Positions 34,948 to 44,497 of a DNA stretch of 64,000 nucleotides are shown piece after piece. Origin of the DNA: Pseudolabrys taiwanensis (lineage in GTDB: Bacteria > Pseudomonadota > Alphaproteobacteria > Rhizobiales > Xanthobacteraceae); contig NZ_CP031417.1 of assembly GCF_003367395.1 (NCBI RefSeq), positions 1,550,001-1,614,000 on the forward strand, written 5' to 3'. The notes under the pieces were generated by a model. The model was not told the origin of the DNA. It saw only the letters and a list, made by a program, of their open reading frames with translations, and searched no databases. A program made the translations under genes and the position numbers. Position 1 is the first letter of the stretch. The number at the start of each line of letters is the position of its first letter.

Positions 34948-36185
34948 GCGAAGAATTCCTGCGCCTTGAGGAGCGACGCGGCGAGCACGTCGATCTCCTC
35001 CTTGGTGTTGTAGAGAGCGAACGAAGCCCGGCAGGTCGCGGTCACGCCGAAGCGGGCGAGCAACGGCATCGTGCAATGCGTGCCGGCGCGCACGGCGACG
35101 CCGGAACGGTCGATGATGGTCGCGACATCGTGCGGATGCGCGCCCTTCAGCTCGAACGAGACGATCGGCCCTTTGCCCTTGGCCTGGCCGAAGATGCGCA
35201 ACGAGTTGATGGCGCCGAGCTTCTCGTGCGCATAGGCGACCAGCGCGTGCTCATGCGCGCGAATGCGCGCCTTGCCGATCGACTGGATGTAGTCGAGCGC
35301 CGCGCCGAGCCCGATCGCCTGCACGATCGCCGGGGTGCCGGCCTCGAACTTGTACGGCGGATCACCGTAGGTGACGACGTCCTGCCCCACCTCTTTGATC
35401 ATCTCGCCGCCGCCGTTGAACGGCGGCATGGCGGCCAAATGCGCGTACTTGCCGTAGAGCACGCCGATGCCGGTCGGGCCGTACAGCTTATGGCCGGTCA
35501 TGACGTAGAAGTCGCAGTCGAGGTCCTGCACGTCGACGTCGAGATGCACCGACCCCTGCGCGCCGTCGACCAGCACCGGAATACCGCGCGCATGCGCCGC
35601 CTTCACCACGTCCTTGACCGGGACGGCCGTGCCGAGCGCATTCGACATCTGCGTGATCGCCACCATCTTGGTGCGCGGGCCAAGCAGCTTTTCGAATTCC
35701 TCGAAGAGGAAATTGCCTTCGTCGTCGACGGGCGCCCACTTGATCACCGCGCCGTAACGCTCGCGCAGGAAATGCCAGGGGACGATATTGGAATGGTGCT
35801 CCATGATCGAGAGCACGATCTCGTCGCCTTCCTTGATACGCTCCTTGCCGAACGTATAGGCGACGAGGTTGATCGCCTCGGTGGCGTTGCGCGTGAAGAT
35901 GATCTCCTCGGTGCGCGACGCATTGACGAAGGCGCGCACCTTCTCGCGCGCGCCCTCATAGGCCTCGGTCGCTTCGTTGGCGAGGAAGTGCAGGCCGCGA
36001 TGCACGTTGGCGTATTCGTAGGTATAGGCCTTGGTCAGCCGGTCGAGCACGCTCTGCGGCTTCTGCGCCGAGGCGGCATTGTCGAGATAGACAAGCGGCT
36101 TGCCATAGACGGACATCGCCAGCGCCGGGAAATCGGCGCGTATCTTGGCGACGTCGTAGGAGCCGTTACTCACTGCCGGGTGCAT
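34944..36185 (-). CDS. sufS: Cysteine desulfurase SufS
   Basis: PLP enzyme that takes sulfur from cysteine to form a persulfide for cluster assembly (group II, CsdB/SufS). The PLP lysine is in MTGHKLYGPTG and the active cysteine in VRAGTHCTMPLL. A 413-residue product begins at the ATG at 36185, which has AAGGAAAG just upstream; a GTG nine codons earlier is possible but lacks a good ribosome site. Downstream of sufD with a repeat-containing spacer. SufE, the usual sulfur-transfer partner, is not in the operon. Confidence 0.95.
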   Translation of the reverse strand: MHPAVSNGSYDVAKIRADFPALAMSVYGKPLVYLDNAASAQKPQSVLDRLTKAYTYEYANVHRGLHFLANEATEAYEGAREKVRAFVNASRTEEIIFTRNATEAINLVAYTFGKERIKEGDEIVLSIMEHHSNIVPWHFLRERYGAVIKWAPVDDEGNFLFEEFEKLLGPRTKMVAITQMSNALGTAVPVKDVVKAAHARGIPVLVDGAQGSVHLDVDVQDLDCDFYVMTGHKLYGPTGIGVLYGKYAHLAAMPPFNGGGEMIKEVGQDVVTYGDPPYKFEAGTPAIVQAIGLGAALDYIQSIGKARIRAHEHALVAYAHEKLGAINSLRIFGQAKGKGPIVSFELKGAHPHDVATIIDRSGVAVRAGTHCTMPLLARFGVTATCRASFALYNTKEEIDVLAASLLKAQEFFA

Positions 36186-36222
36186 GTCACGACTTTCCTT
36201 CGGAGCGGCCACTCACCCGTTC

Positions 36223-36302
36223 GTTCCCGCGCAAGCGGGAACCCACGGGCCACACGCAGAGCGTTTCGATCCGCCGCGCTGGGTCCCCGCTTTCGCGGGG
36301 AC
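36223..36302. repeat. Paired hairpins between sufD and sufS
   Basis: Two perfect hairpins, GTTCCCGC-GCAA-GCGGGAAC (36223-36242) and GTCCCCGC-TTTC-GCGGGGAC (36283-36302), lie within the sufD-sufS spacer. They resemble the intergenic pair at 42413-42508. They may reduce or separate expression of sufS from the upstream genes. Confidence 0.8.
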
Positions 36303-36323
36303 GAATGGAGCAAGGGGACCGCC

Positions 36324-37643
36324 TCATCGCCGCGCCTCCAGCCACTTCACCGCCGCGGCCATGAGCGCGTCACGCAAGCCTTCCTGCGCCACCTCCTCCA
36401 CCGCCTCGCCGATGAAAGCCTGGATCAGCAGCGCCTCGGCCTCCTTCTCGGAGATGCCGCGCGACATCAGATAGAACTTGAGACCCAGATCGAGCGCACC
36501 GGCCGTGGCGCCGTGGCCGCAGGCCACGTCGTCGGCGAAGATCTCCAGCTCCGGCTTGTTGTCGGCTTCCGCCGTGTCGGACAAGAGAAGCGCCCGCGTC
36601 ATCATCCGCGCATCGGTCTTCTGCGCGTGCGGCTCGACCACGATCTTGCCCTGGAACACGCCATGGCTCTCATCGTCGAGCACCGTCTTGAACAATTCGC
36701 GACTCTCGCAGCCGCGCGCGGCGTGACGGATCATCAGCGTCGTATCGACATGCTCCTTGCCGGCCAACAGGCTGACGCCGCGGATGGCGGCATGGCTGTT
36801 CTCGCCGGCAAAATGCACGAAGCTCTGATTGCGCACGACGCTCGAGTCGGCGGTGAACGCAAAGCCGCGGAACAGCGCGCGTGCGCCGACCTTGGCGAGC
36901 AGGCTCGCCACATGCACCGCGCGCGCCTGCGTGAGCTTGAGATAGTCGACCTGCGCCTCGTCACCGACGATCAGTTCGAGCGCGGCGTTGACTTGCGTAT
37001 TGGCGCTGTCGTGATCCTCGATGATCACAACCTTTGCGCCCTTCTCCACCACGATCAGCGATCGCACGAAAGCGGCGCTCGGCGTATCGGAGCCGGCGGC
37101 GAAAACGAGATGGATCGGCCGCTTGATCTCGGCGCCGGCGGCAATGCGGATCACCGCGCCATCGCCCATGAAGGCGGTGTTGAGCGCCACCGCGACATCG
37201 TCGGTCGGATAGGTCTTGCCGAGATGCTGCGTCAGCAGCGCGTCGCCCTTGGCAAGCGCATCGGCGAGCGAGCCGACGGTCAATCCCGGCTCCGCCGTCA
37301 GGTCGGACAATTCCGGCACGAAGGCGCCATCGACGAAGACGAGCTTGCGCGTCTCGACCCCGGCGAGAACTTCCCCCGCCTCTTTGCCGCGCGCCTTCGC
37401 CGCCGCATCGGGCGCCGGCGCCAGTGGATTGGCCTCGCGCAGCAGCGCCCGCAGATCGGTGTATTTCCACTCTTCCACGCGCCGGTGCGGCAGGCCACGC
37501 GCCTCGAAAGCGCGGATCGCATCCTCGCGCAGCGCGGCGAGCGCGCCTTCGCCCGGCAGCTTCGCGCGCGCGGCCGCGAAAGCCGCGCTCAGCGCCTGCT
37601 CGGCAGGAGTCTTGATTGGAGTGACGTCAGCCATCGTGCGCAA
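36324..37643 (-). CDS. sufD: SufBCD complex protein SufD
   Basis: Scaffold component that with SufB and SufC assembles Fe-S clusters and helps iron entry. The 439-residue protein has the C-terminal beta-helix core typical of SufB/SufD with the family segments VIIEDHDSANTQ, ALLLSDTAEADNKPELEIFADDVACGHGATAG and the final EAEALLIQAFI. The histidine in CGHGATAG is the conserved one essential in E. coli SufD. Second-last large gene before sufS in the leftward operon. Confidence 0.94.
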   Translation of the reverse strand: MRTMADVTPIKTPAEQALSAAFAAARAKLPGEGALAALREDAIRAFEARGLPHRRVEEWKYTDLRALLREANPLAPAPDAAAKARGKEAGEVLAGVETRKLVFVDGAFVPELSDLTAEPGLTVGSLADALAKGDALLTQHLGKTYPTDDVAVALNTAFMGDGAVIRIAAGAEIKRPIHLVFAAGSDTPSAAFVRSLIVVEKGAKVVIIEDHDSANTQVNAALELIVGDEAQVDYLKLTQARAVHVASLLAKVGARALFRGFAFTADSSVVRNQSFVHFAGENSHAAIRGVSLLAGKEHVDTTLMIRHAARGCESRELFKTVLDDESHGVFQGKIVVEPHAQKTDARMMTRALLLSDTAEADNKPELEIFADDVACGHGATAGALDLGLKFYLMSRGISEKEAEALLIQAFIGEAVEEVAQEGLRDALMAAAVKWLEARR

Positions 37644-37654
37644 ACCTCTCAGTC

Positions 37655-37741
37655 GTCATGGCCGGGCTTGTCCCGGCCATCCACGTCTTGATCGGCTTAG
37701 AAAAGTAAGGCGTGGATGCCCGGCACAAGACCGGGCATGAC
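37655..37741 (+). repeat. Palindromic intergenic repeat, family B, copy 2
   Basis: An 87-bp element bounded by GTCATG and CATGAC, with hairpins TGGCCGGG-CTTGT-CCCGGCCA and TGCCCGG-CACAAGA-CCGGGCA and inner arms CCACGTCTT / AAGGCGTGG. It is the same family as 24195-24276. It lies in the sufC-sufD spacer. Confidence 0.85.
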
Positions 37742-37766
37742 GCCGTGAAAGTGGCACGCCATTGCA

Positions 37767-38525
37767 TTACGCCGCCTCGCCTACGAACTCGGCATAGCCC
37801 TTGGCCTCGAGCTCGAGCGCCAGTTCCTTGCCGCCGGTCTTCACAACGCGGCCCTTGGCCAGCACGTGCACGACATCCGGCACGATGTAGTTCAATAGCC
37901 GCTGATAGTGCGTGATGACGATCATCGAACGCTCCGGCGAGCGCAGCCGATTGACGCCTTCCGACACCACCTTGAGCGCGTCGATGTCGAGACCGCTATC
38001 GGTCTCGTCGAGCACAGCAAGCCGCGGCTCGAGCACCGCCATCTGCAGAATCTCGTTGCGCTTCTTCTCGCCGCCGGAGAAGCCGACATTCACTGCGCGG
38101 CGCAGATGCTCCTGGCTGACGCCGAGCTTGGCCGAAGTATCGCGCACCAGCTTCATGAAAGCCGGCGTCGACAGTTCGCCCTCGCCGCGCAGCTTGCGCT
38201 GCGCGTTCAGCGCGGTGCGCAGAAACGTCATGGTGGCGACGCCCGGCACTTCGACCGGATACTGGAAGGCCAGGAACACGCCCTTGGCCGCGCGCTCGTC
38301 CGGCGCCATGCCGAGGATGTTCTCGCCGTCGAGCAGCACTTCGCCCGACGTGACCTGATAGCCGGGTTTGCCGGCGAGCACGTAAGCGAGCGTCGATTTG
38401 CCCGAGCCGTTCGGCCCCATGATGGCCGCGACCTGACCCTTCTCGATGGTCAGCGTCAGGCCGTTGAGGATCTTCTTGCCCTCGACCTCGGCATGCAGGT
38501 TTTTGATTTCAAGCAACGACATCAA
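37767..38525 (-). CDS. sufC: Fe-S assembly ATPase SufC
   Basis: ABC-type ATPase of the SufBCD scaffold, cytoplasmic, without membrane segments. Motifs: Walker A GPNGSGKST, Q-loop region AFQYPVEVPG, signature FSGGEKKRNEILQ, Walker B AVLDETDSGLD. Length 252 residues is standard. Lies between sufB and sufD, each separated by a spacer containing a palindromic repeat. Confidence 0.97.
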   Translation of the reverse strand: MMSLLEIKNLHAEVEGKKILNGLTLTIEKGQVAAIMGPNGSGKSTLAYVLAGKPGYQVTSGEVLLDGENILGMAPDERAAKGVFLAFQYPVEVPGVATMTFLRTALNAQRKLRGEGELSTPAFMKLVRDTSAKLGVSQEHLRRAVNVGFSGGEKKRNEILQMAVLEPRLAVLDETDSGLDIDALKVVSEGVNRLRSPERSMIVITHYQRLLNYIVPDVVHVLAKGRVVKTGGKELALELEAKGYAEFVGEAA

Positions 38526-38545
38526 ACATCTCTTTCTTCGAGGCC

Positions 38546-38647
38546 GCCATCCTTCGAGGCTCGCTTCGCTCGCACCTCAGGATGACGGCACAACCTCTGA
38601 CCCGTCATCCTGAGGTGCGCGTTCTTACGCGCCTCGAAGGATGACGG
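38546..38647. repeat. Large inverted repeat between sufB and sufC
   Basis: A 102-bp cruciform-type repeat. Outer arms CATCCTTCGAGGC (38548-38560) and GCCTCGAAGGATG (38631-38643) are perfect; inner arms GCACCTCAGGATGACGG and CCGTCATCCTGAGGTGC also pair exactly. It fills the whole sufC-sufB spacer. This sequence type differs from families A and B. Confidence 0.85.
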
Positions 38648-38655
38648 CCCGCGAC

Positions 38656-40179
38656 TTATCCAACCGACCCCTCGAGCGAGATCGAAATCAGCTTCTGCGC
38701 TTCGACCGCGAACTCCATCGGCAACTGCTGCAACACGTCCTTGACGAAGCCGTTGACGACGAGCGCCGTCGCCTCTTCCGCCGACATGCCGCGACTCTGG
38801 CAATAGAACAGCATCTCTTCCGAGATCTTCGAGGTGGTGGCCTCGTGCTCGAAGGTCGCCGACGAATTCTTCGCCTCGATATACGGCACCGTATGCGCGC
38901 CGCATTCGTTGCCGATCAGCAGCGAGTCACAGTTGGTGAAGTTGCGCGCGCCGGTCGCGCGGCGATGCGCCGAAACGAGCCCGCGATAGGTGTTGTTCGA
39001 GCGGCCCGCCGAGATGCCCTTGGAGATGATCCGGCTCGTCGTGTTCTTGCCGAGATGGATCATCTTGGTGCCGCTATCGACCTGCTGATAGCCGTTCGAG
39101 ATGGCGATCGAATAGAACTCGCCGCGCGAATTGTCGCCGCGCAGGATGCAGCTCGGATATTTCCAGGTGATCGCCGAGCCAGTCTCGACCTGCGTCCACG
39201 AAATCTTCGAGCGCGCACCGCGGCAGTCGCCGCGCTTGGTGACGAAGTTGAAGATGCCGCCCTTGCCGTTGGCATCGCCCGGATACCAGTTCTGCACCGT
39301 CGAATACTTGATCTCGGCATCGTCGAGCGCGACAAGCTCGACCACCGCGGCATGAAGCTGGTTCTCGTCGCGCATCGGCGCCGTGCAGCCTTCCAGATAC
39401 GAGACGTAAGCACCCTTGTCGGCGATGATCAGCGTGCGCTCGAACTGGCCGGTGTTCTTCTCGTTGATGCGGAAATAGGTCGACAGCTCCATCGGGCAGC
39501 GCACGCCCTCCGGCACGTAGACGAACGAGCCGTCGGAGAACACCGCCGAGTTCAGCGTCGCGAAGAAGTTGTCGGAGGTCGGCACGACCGAGCCGAGATA
39601 CTTCTTGATCAGGTCGGGATGCTCGCGGATCGCCTCCGAGATCGGCATGAAGATCACGCCGGCCTTCTTCAGTTCATCCTTGAAGGTGGTGGCGACCGAC
39701 ACCGAGTCGAACACGGCGTCGACCGCGACGCGGCCGCGCGCTTCGCCGCCCGTCATCTCGTCGTCGTCGAGCGTCGAAGGCTCGCCCTGCTTGCGCACGC
39801 CGGCGAGGATCTCCTGCTCCTTCAGCGGAATGCCGAGCTTCTCGTAGGTCTTGAGAATCTCCGGATCGACCTCGTCGAGCGACGTCGGCCCCGCCTTCTG
39901 CTTCGGCGCGGCGTAGTAATAGATGTCCTGATAATCGATCTTCGGATACTTCACGCGCGCCCAGGTCGGCTCGCGCATGGTCAGCCAACGGCGAAACGCC
40001 TCGAGCCGCCACTGGAGCATCCACTCCGGCTCGTTCTTCTTGCCCGAGATGAACCGGACGGTGTCTTCGGTCAGGCCCTTTTCGGCCTTCTCGGATTCGA
40101 TGACAGTCTCGAATCCATACTTATACTGGTCGACGTCGATAAGGCGGACCTGATCGACGGTCTCTTGTACAGCCGGCAT
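38656..40179 (-). CDS. sufB: Fe-S cluster scaffold SufB
   Basis: Scaffold on which clusters are built with SufC and SufD. The 507-residue protein shows all usual SufB segments: [53 protein letters not shown], and the conserved [20 protein letters not shown] with key cysteine and glutamate near the C-terminus. It is the second gene of the operon, 98 bp downstream of the cysteine desulfurase gene. Confidence 0.97.
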   Translation of the reverse strand: MPAVQETVDQVRLIDVDQYKYGFETVIESEKAEKGLTEDTVRFISGKKNEPEWMLQWRLEAFRRWLTMREPTWARVKYPKIDYQDIYYYAAPKQKAGPTSLDEVDPEILKTYEKLGIPLKEQEILAGVRKQGEPSTLDDDEMTGGEARGRVAVDAVFDSVSVATTFKDELKKAGVIFMPISEAIREHPDLIKKYLGSVVPTSDNFFATLNSAVFSDGSFVYVPEGVRCPMELSTYFRINEKNTGQFERTLIIADKGAYVSYLEGCTAPMRDENQLHAAVVELVALDDAEIKYSTVQNWYPGDANGKGGIFNFVTKRGDCRGARSKISWTQVETGSAITWKYPSCILRGDNSRGEFYSIAISNGYQQVDSGTKMIHLGKNTTSRIISKGISAGRSNNTYRGLVSAHRRATGARNFTNCDSLLIGNECGAHTVPYIEAKNSSATFEHEATTSKISEEMLFYCQSRGMSAEEATALVVNGFVKDVLQQLPMEFAVEAQKLISISLEGSVG

Positions 40180-40277
40180 TCTTCCCTCCGCTCACGGTTG
40201 CAAGGACCGCGGGTTGGATTTGTCGGTTATGGTCGGTTCGCTTCGTTCGTCGCGATCGGTTCCGGGGTGATACCGCC

Positions 40278-41441
40278 TCAGGCGGCGATGTTCGGTTGTC
40301 TCTTAAGTAAGGTCGAAACCACCGTATTCCAAGCAGTTAGCAGCTTTTCGACATCTGTTTCGGCGGTCTCCCAGCCGAGCGAAATGCGCAGGGCGCCGGA
40401 AGCCAGCGCCGGTTCCACGCCCATCGCCGCCAGCACATGCGAGGCCTGCACCTTGCCGGACGAGCAGGCAGAGCCTGACGACAAGGCTATGCCCTTGAGA
40501 TCGAAGGCGATTAGTGCGGTCTCGGCCTTGAGGCCGGGAACCGCGACGAGGCTCGTATTTGGCAGGCGCGGCGCGGCGGCGCCGAAGATGACGGCCTCCG
40601 GCGTTGCGGCCGTGATGCCGTCTTCCAGCCGATCGCGCAACGCGGCCATGCGGACCGAGTCACCCTCGCGCGCGGTTCGGGCGGCTTCGGCGGCGGCGCC
40701 GAATCCGGCGAGCGCCGGAACATTCTCGGTGCCGGCGCGGTAGCCCCGCTCCTGACCGCCGCCCCGGATCAGCGGGTCGGCCATATGGATGTCGCTTCGG
40801 CGCACCAGCGCGCCGGCGCCTTGCGGGCCGCCGAGCTTGTGCGAGGACAGGCTGAGCAAGTCGGCGCCGAGCGCGGCCATGTCGCACGGAATGCGGCCGG
40901 CGCCCTGCACGGCATCGACATGCAGCAGGCCGTTTGCGGCATGCACAATGTCGGCGATGACGCGGATGGGCTGGATGACGCCGGTCTCGTTATTGGCGAG
41001 AAGCACCGAGACCAGCGGGCGCTCGGCCTTGGCGAGCATGGCCGTCAGGGCGTCGAGATCGACGAGACCGTTCGCATCGACCGGTAGGGTGTCGATCTGC
41101 TCCGGCGCAAAGCGGCCGCCGGCCAGCACGGACGGATGCTCGACGGCTGACACGAACAGCCGGTCGCGCGGCGCCTTGCGGCCGCCGGCTTCCAGCGCCG
41201 GCGTCAGGGCCAGGGCGTTCGCCTCGGTCGCGCCGCTCGTGAAAATGACGCTCTTCGCGTCGGCGCCGACCAGCGCGGCGACCTGGGCCCGTGCCTTTTC
41301 CAGGCGTCCGCGGGCGGCGCGGCCCTCGGCATGGACGGAGGACGCGTTGCCACCCTCGGCCAGCGCTTCGACCATGGCATCGCGGGCTACCGCTCGCAGC
41401 GGCGCCGTCGCGTTCCAGTCAAAGTAAGCCCGCTCGCTCAT
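40278..41441 (-). CDS. Cysteine desulfurase, IscS/NifS type, first gene of suf operon
   Basis: Group I cysteine desulfurase: PLP lysine in SLSSHKLGGPQGAG, active cysteine in SSGSACSSGKVQASHVL, early YFDWNATAPL. Length 387 residues is close to NifS. The ATG at 41441 is preferred over a TTG six codons earlier because the family starts near YFDWNATAP. Having an IscS-type enzyme first and SufS fourth gives the operon two sulfur donors, a common arrangement in Rhizobiales. Confidence 0.93.
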   Translation of the reverse strand: MSERAYFDWNATAPLRAVARDAMVEALAEGGNASSVHAEGRAARGRLEKARAQVAALVGADAKSVIFTSGATEANALALTPALEAGGRKAPRDRLFVSAVEHPSVLAGGRFAPEQIDTLPVDANGLVDLDALTAMLAKAERPLVSVLLANNETGVIQPIRVIADIVHAANGLLHVDAVQGAGRIPCDMAALGADLLSLSSHKLGGPQGAGALVRRSDIHMADPLIRGGGQERGYRAGTENVPALAGFGAAAEAARTAREGDSVRMAALRDRLEDGITAATPEAVIFGAAAPRLPNTSLVAVPGLKAETALIAFDLKGIALSSGSACSSGKVQASHVLAAMGVEPALASGALRISLGWETAETDVEKLLTAWNTVVSTLLKRQPNIAA

Positions 41442-41586
41442 ACCGCCTGCCAGTACCAAATTACCGTTCGGCTCCTAGGCCCCGCAAAAAGCTTGCTTTT
41501 TGCCCTGGCCTTCATGCTAGAAGCCGTCGTTCCGATCCAGGCAGCTTATAGCCTGTGTTGCGACGGTGAACACTGGAAATCATATA

Positions 41587-41603
41587 ATTAGAATAATTCT
41601 AAT
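41587..41603. promoter_or_regulatory. Irr-type iron-control element (ICE) upstream of the suf operon
   Basis: A perfect 17-bp palindrome, ATTAGAAT-A-ATTCTAAT, in the 264-bp divergent region between the cysteine desulfurase and hydrolase genes, about 145 bp before the desulfurase start. It matches the Irr box of Rhizobiales (TTTAGAA, three bases, TTCTAAA) except for the outermost base pair. Irr senses heme and controls suf operons in that order, so iron control is expected. It could also affect the rightward hydrolase gene. No other gene is visible in this gap. Confidence 0.75.
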
Positions 41604-41705
41604 CTGAGACCGGTCTTACCGCCGTCGCCCGGGCTTTGCCCGGATGTGGTGCCCATCGAATGCCGACACTAGATATAGCGGCAGCTTGGTTCGAGGTTAT
41701 TCAGA

Positions 41706-42368
41706 ATGCCTGAAGTCATCTTTACGGGTCCCGCCGGTCGCATCGAGGGCCGGTACCATCCTGCCCGCCAGAAGAACGCGCCGATCGCGATCGTGCTGCA
41801 CCCGCATCCGCAGTTCGGCGGCACGATGAACCACCAGATCATCTACCAGCTCTACTATCAGTTCGTGCACCGCGGCTTCTCGGCGCTGCGCTTCAACTTC
41901 CGCGGCGTCGGCCGCAGCCAGGGTTCGTTCGACCACGGCACCGGCGAGCTGTCGGACGCCGCCGCCGCGCTCGACTGGGCGCAGACCATCAATCCGGAAG
42001 CCAAGAGCTGCTGGATCGCCGGCTTCTCGTTCGGCGCCTGGATCGGCATGCAGCTGCTGATGCGCCGCCCGGAGATCGAGGGCTTCATCTCGATCGCGCC
42101 GCCGGCCAACCTCTACGACTTCTCGTTCCTCGCCCCCTGCCCGTCGTCGGGCCTGATCATTCACGGCGACAAGGACGCGGTGGTGCCGGCCAAGGACGTG
42201 AACACGCTGGTCGAGAAGCTGAAGACGCAGAAGGGCATCGTCATCGAGCAAAAGGTGCTGCCCGGCGCCAACCACTTCTTCGACGGCAAGGTCGAGCCGC
42301 TGCTGACCTCGATCGGTCAATATCTCGACAAGCGGCTCAAGACCCCCGAGCGCAAGCCGGCGGCCTGA
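41706..42368 (+). CDS. Alpha/beta hydrolase (YcjY/dienelactone-like)
   Basis: A 220-residue cytoplasmic hydrolase with IVLHPHPQFGGTMNH near residue 35, the nucleophile elbow GFSFGAWIG (serine about residue 109), an acidic residue in HGDKDAVVP, and histidine in LPGANHFFDGK. This small-hydrolase type is conserved beside suf operons in rhizobia, but no function is known to me. It diverges from the suf operon and shares its promoter region with the ICE palindrome. Confidence 0.88.
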   Translation: MPEVIFTGPAGRIEGRYHPARQKNAPIAIVLHPHPQFGGTMNHQIIYQLYYQFVHRGFSALRFNFRGVGRSQGSFDHGTGELSDAAAALDWAQTINPEAKSCWIAGFSFGAWIGMQLLMRRPEIEGFISIAPPANLYDFSFLAPCPSSGLIIHGDKDAVVPAKDVNTLVEKLKTQKGIVIEQKVLPGANHFFDGKVEPLLTSIGQYLDKRLKTPERKPAA

Positions 42369-42412
42369 GCCGGTCGTTATCGGACAATCCGTCGTCCCTA
42401 CCCTGATCTGTC

Positions 42413-42508
42413 GTCCCCGCCAAGGCGGGGACCCTACTCTATGCCTTATCGAAAGGCTGCGGCGTATGGGTCCCGGCTCGCGCTCGCGAAGGCTCGCTTG
42501 GCCGGGAC
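42413..42508. repeat. Paired hairpins between convergent genes
   Basis: GTCCCCGCC-AA-GGCGGGGAC (42413-42432) is followed by a longer-loop inverted repeat GTCCCGGC (42470-42477) / GCCGGGAC (42501-42508). The arrangement resembles the pair between sufD and sufS. It lies between the convergent hydrolase and SDR genes and may terminate both. Confidence 0.75.
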
Positions 42509-42517
42509 GACATCACC

Positions 42518-43282
42518 TCACATCTGCACCGTATAACCACCGTCGATCGGAATGGCCGTGCCGGTGACGAAGTCCGACGCGGCCGACGCCAGGAACACGG
42601 CGATGCCGGCGAAGTCTTCCGGCTTGCCCCAGCGCGCGGCCGGGGTCCGCGCCAGGACGCGCTCGTCGAGCCCCTCGACCTGCTTGCGGGCGCCGCGCGA
42701 CATATCGGTGTCGATCCAACCCGGCAGGATGGTGTTGACCTGGATGTTGTCCTTCGCCCAGGCGACCGCCAACGACCGCGCAAGCTGGACGATGCCGCCC
42801 TTGCTCGCGGCATAAGGCGCACTCCATCCCGACGCCAGGATCGACATCACCGAACCGGTATTGATGATCTTGCCCCCGCCGGCCTTCGCCATGTGCGGGT
42901 ACGCCGCTTGCGAACACAGCAGCGCGCTGGTGAGATTGGTATCGATCACCTGATGCCATTCGGCGGCGGTGACCTGCTCCGGCGCCTTGCGCACGGACGT
43001 CCCGGCATTGTTGATCAGGATATCGAGCCGGCCGAAGCGTGACGCCACCTGCCCGATCGTATCCTTGCAGGACTGCTCGCTGACGACGTCGAGCGTCGCG
43101 AAATCGGCTTCACCGCCATGCGCGCGCAACGCCTTCAGCGCCGCTTCCGCCTTGCTCTTGTCGCGACCGGCGATCACCACGGTCGCGCCGGCGGCCGCCA
43201 GGCCCTCGGCCATGCCGAGCCCAATGCCGCCATTGCCGCCGGTGACGAACGCGATGCGTCCGGTCAAATCGAAACTCTTCAT
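42518..43282 (-). CDS. Short-chain dehydrogenase/reductase
   Basis: NAD(P)-dependent oxidoreductase of the classical SDR type, 254 residues. Cofactor motif TGGNGGIG near residue 14, NNAG in ILINNAGTS, catalytic serine in NTGSVMS, and Y-x3-K in YAASKGG. The C-terminal GWIDTDM and GTAIPIDGGYTVQM are typical. The ATG at 43282 is the start that fits the family; the same frame stays open far upstream only because of base composition. It follows anmK by 20 bp, so the two are probably co-transcribed. Substrate unknown. Confidence 0.92.
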   Translation of the reverse strand: MKSFDLTGRIAFVTGGNGGIGLGMAEGLAAAGATVVIAGRDKSKAEAALKALRAHGGEADFATLDVVSEQSCKDTIGQVASRFGRLDILINNAGTSVRKAPEQVTAAEWHQVIDTNLTSALLCSQAAYPHMAKAGGGKIINTGSVMSILASGWSAPYAASKGGIVQLARSLAVAWAKDNIQVNTILPGWIDTDMSRGARKQVEGLDERVLARTPAARWGKPEDFAGIAVFLASAASDFVTGTAIPIDGGYTVQM

Positions 43283-43302
43283 CCTTACGGCCTCCACTAT
43301 GC

Positions 43303-44412
43303 TTATGGTCTTGCAACGACGCCGCCGCTCATCGGTTGCGGCGCGCCGGTTGTTTTTGGAAATGTGATCGGCAGATCGTTGAGCGTGCGCACGGCAAGAT
43401 AAGCGAAAGCCTGCGCCTCGATCGAATCCGCCGACCAGCCGACCGCATTGGCGGTTTCCACCGTCGCCGGTGCGAGCCGCTCGGTCAACATACGCATCAA
43501 TGTCGGGTTGTGCGCGCCGCCGCCGCAGACGATCCACGATTTCGGCGTCGCCGGCAGATGCGGCACGACACGCGCCACGCTCGCCGCCGTAAGCGCCGAC
43601 AAAGTCGCCGCGCCGTCCGCGACGGTGAAACCCGGCAGGTCGATATTGGCGAAAGCAAAGGCATTGCGGTCGAGCGACTTCGGGCAATGCTGATCGAAGA
43701 ACGGATGATCGAGCACGCGCGCAACGAACGTTTCGTCCACGCGGCCGCGCGATGCCTGATCGCCATCGCGATCGAGCGGCAGGCCGGTGCGCGCGCGCAT
43801 GAAGTCGTCGATCAGCGCATTGCCCGGTCCGGTGTCGCAAGCGACCGGGTCGCCACCGTCGACCCACGTGACATTGGCGACGCCGCCGACGTTCAACACC
43901 GCCATCGGATGCGCATGCGAGAGTCCGCGGGCCAAAGCCTGATGGAAGATCGGCACCAGCGGCGCGCCCTGTCCGCCGGCGGCGACGTCGGCGGCGCGGA
44001 AATCGTACGCGACCGGCAGCTTCAACCGGCGCGCCAGCGCCGGGCCGTCGCCGATCTGTACCGTGAGGCGCAATTCGGGGCGATGGATCACGGTCTGGCC
44101 GTGGAAGCCGACAATGTCGACGTCGGCGATGCTGTTGTCGCGCAGAAACGTCTCGACCGCTTCCGCATGCGCCGCGGTGACGAAGGCCTCGGCCTCTTTC
44201 AGCACACCCGGCCGCGCCCAGCGGTCGTTGAGTTTGGCGCCCTCGGCGAGCGCCGCCCGCAGGAGATCCCGCTCGCTTTCGGAATAAGGCCGGTAGCCGA
44301 CCGGCCCGAAGGCCGCGATCCGTTCGCCGTCGGTCTCGATCAAGGCCACGTCGACGCCGTCGAGCGAGGTGCCGCTCATCAGCCCGATCGCCCGCACCAC
44401 CCCAGCCCCCAA
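43303..44412 (-). CDS. anmK: Anhydro-N-acetylmuramic acid kinase
   Basis: Phosphorylates and opens anhydro-MurNAc during cell-wall recycling. The 369-residue protein begins with the kinase signature [19 protein letters not shown] and contains [31 protein letters not shown] and [12 protein letters not shown]. It diverges from tyrS with 85 bp between the starts and precedes the SDR gene. Confidence 0.96.
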   Translation of the reverse strand: MGAGVVRAIGLMSGTSLDGVDVALIETDGERIAAFGPVGYRPYSESERDLLRAALAEGAKLNDRWARPGVLKEAEAFVTAAHAEAVETFLRDNSIADVDIVGFHGQTVIHRPELRLTVQIGDGPALARRLKLPVAYDFRAADVAAGGQGAPLVPIFHQALARGLSHAHPMAVLNVGGVANVTWVDGGDPVACDTGPGNALIDDFMRARTGLPLDRDGDQASRGRVDETFVARVLDHPFFDQHCPKSLDRNAFAFANIDLPGFTVADGAATLSALTAASVARVVPHLPATPKSWIVCGGGAHNPTLMRMLTERLAPATVETANAVGWSADSIEAQAFAYLAVRTLNDLPITFPKTTGAPQPMSGGVVARP

Positions 44413-44497
44413 AACGACCGTCCCGTCGGTTGAATCCAGCCCTGGACCTGTTACACCACCCGCCCGAGGGAAGCGACCCGCCTGCCGAGTGACGTCT

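Noticed and set aside
35076..37691. An 871-codon rightward frame opposite sufS and sufD
   Set aside because: Antisense to two clear suf genes; composition is that of a shadow frame, with no domain and no ribosome site.
38641..40743. A 700-codon rightward frame opposite sufB
   Set aside because: Antisense of sufB and the cysteine desulfurase gene; no motif.
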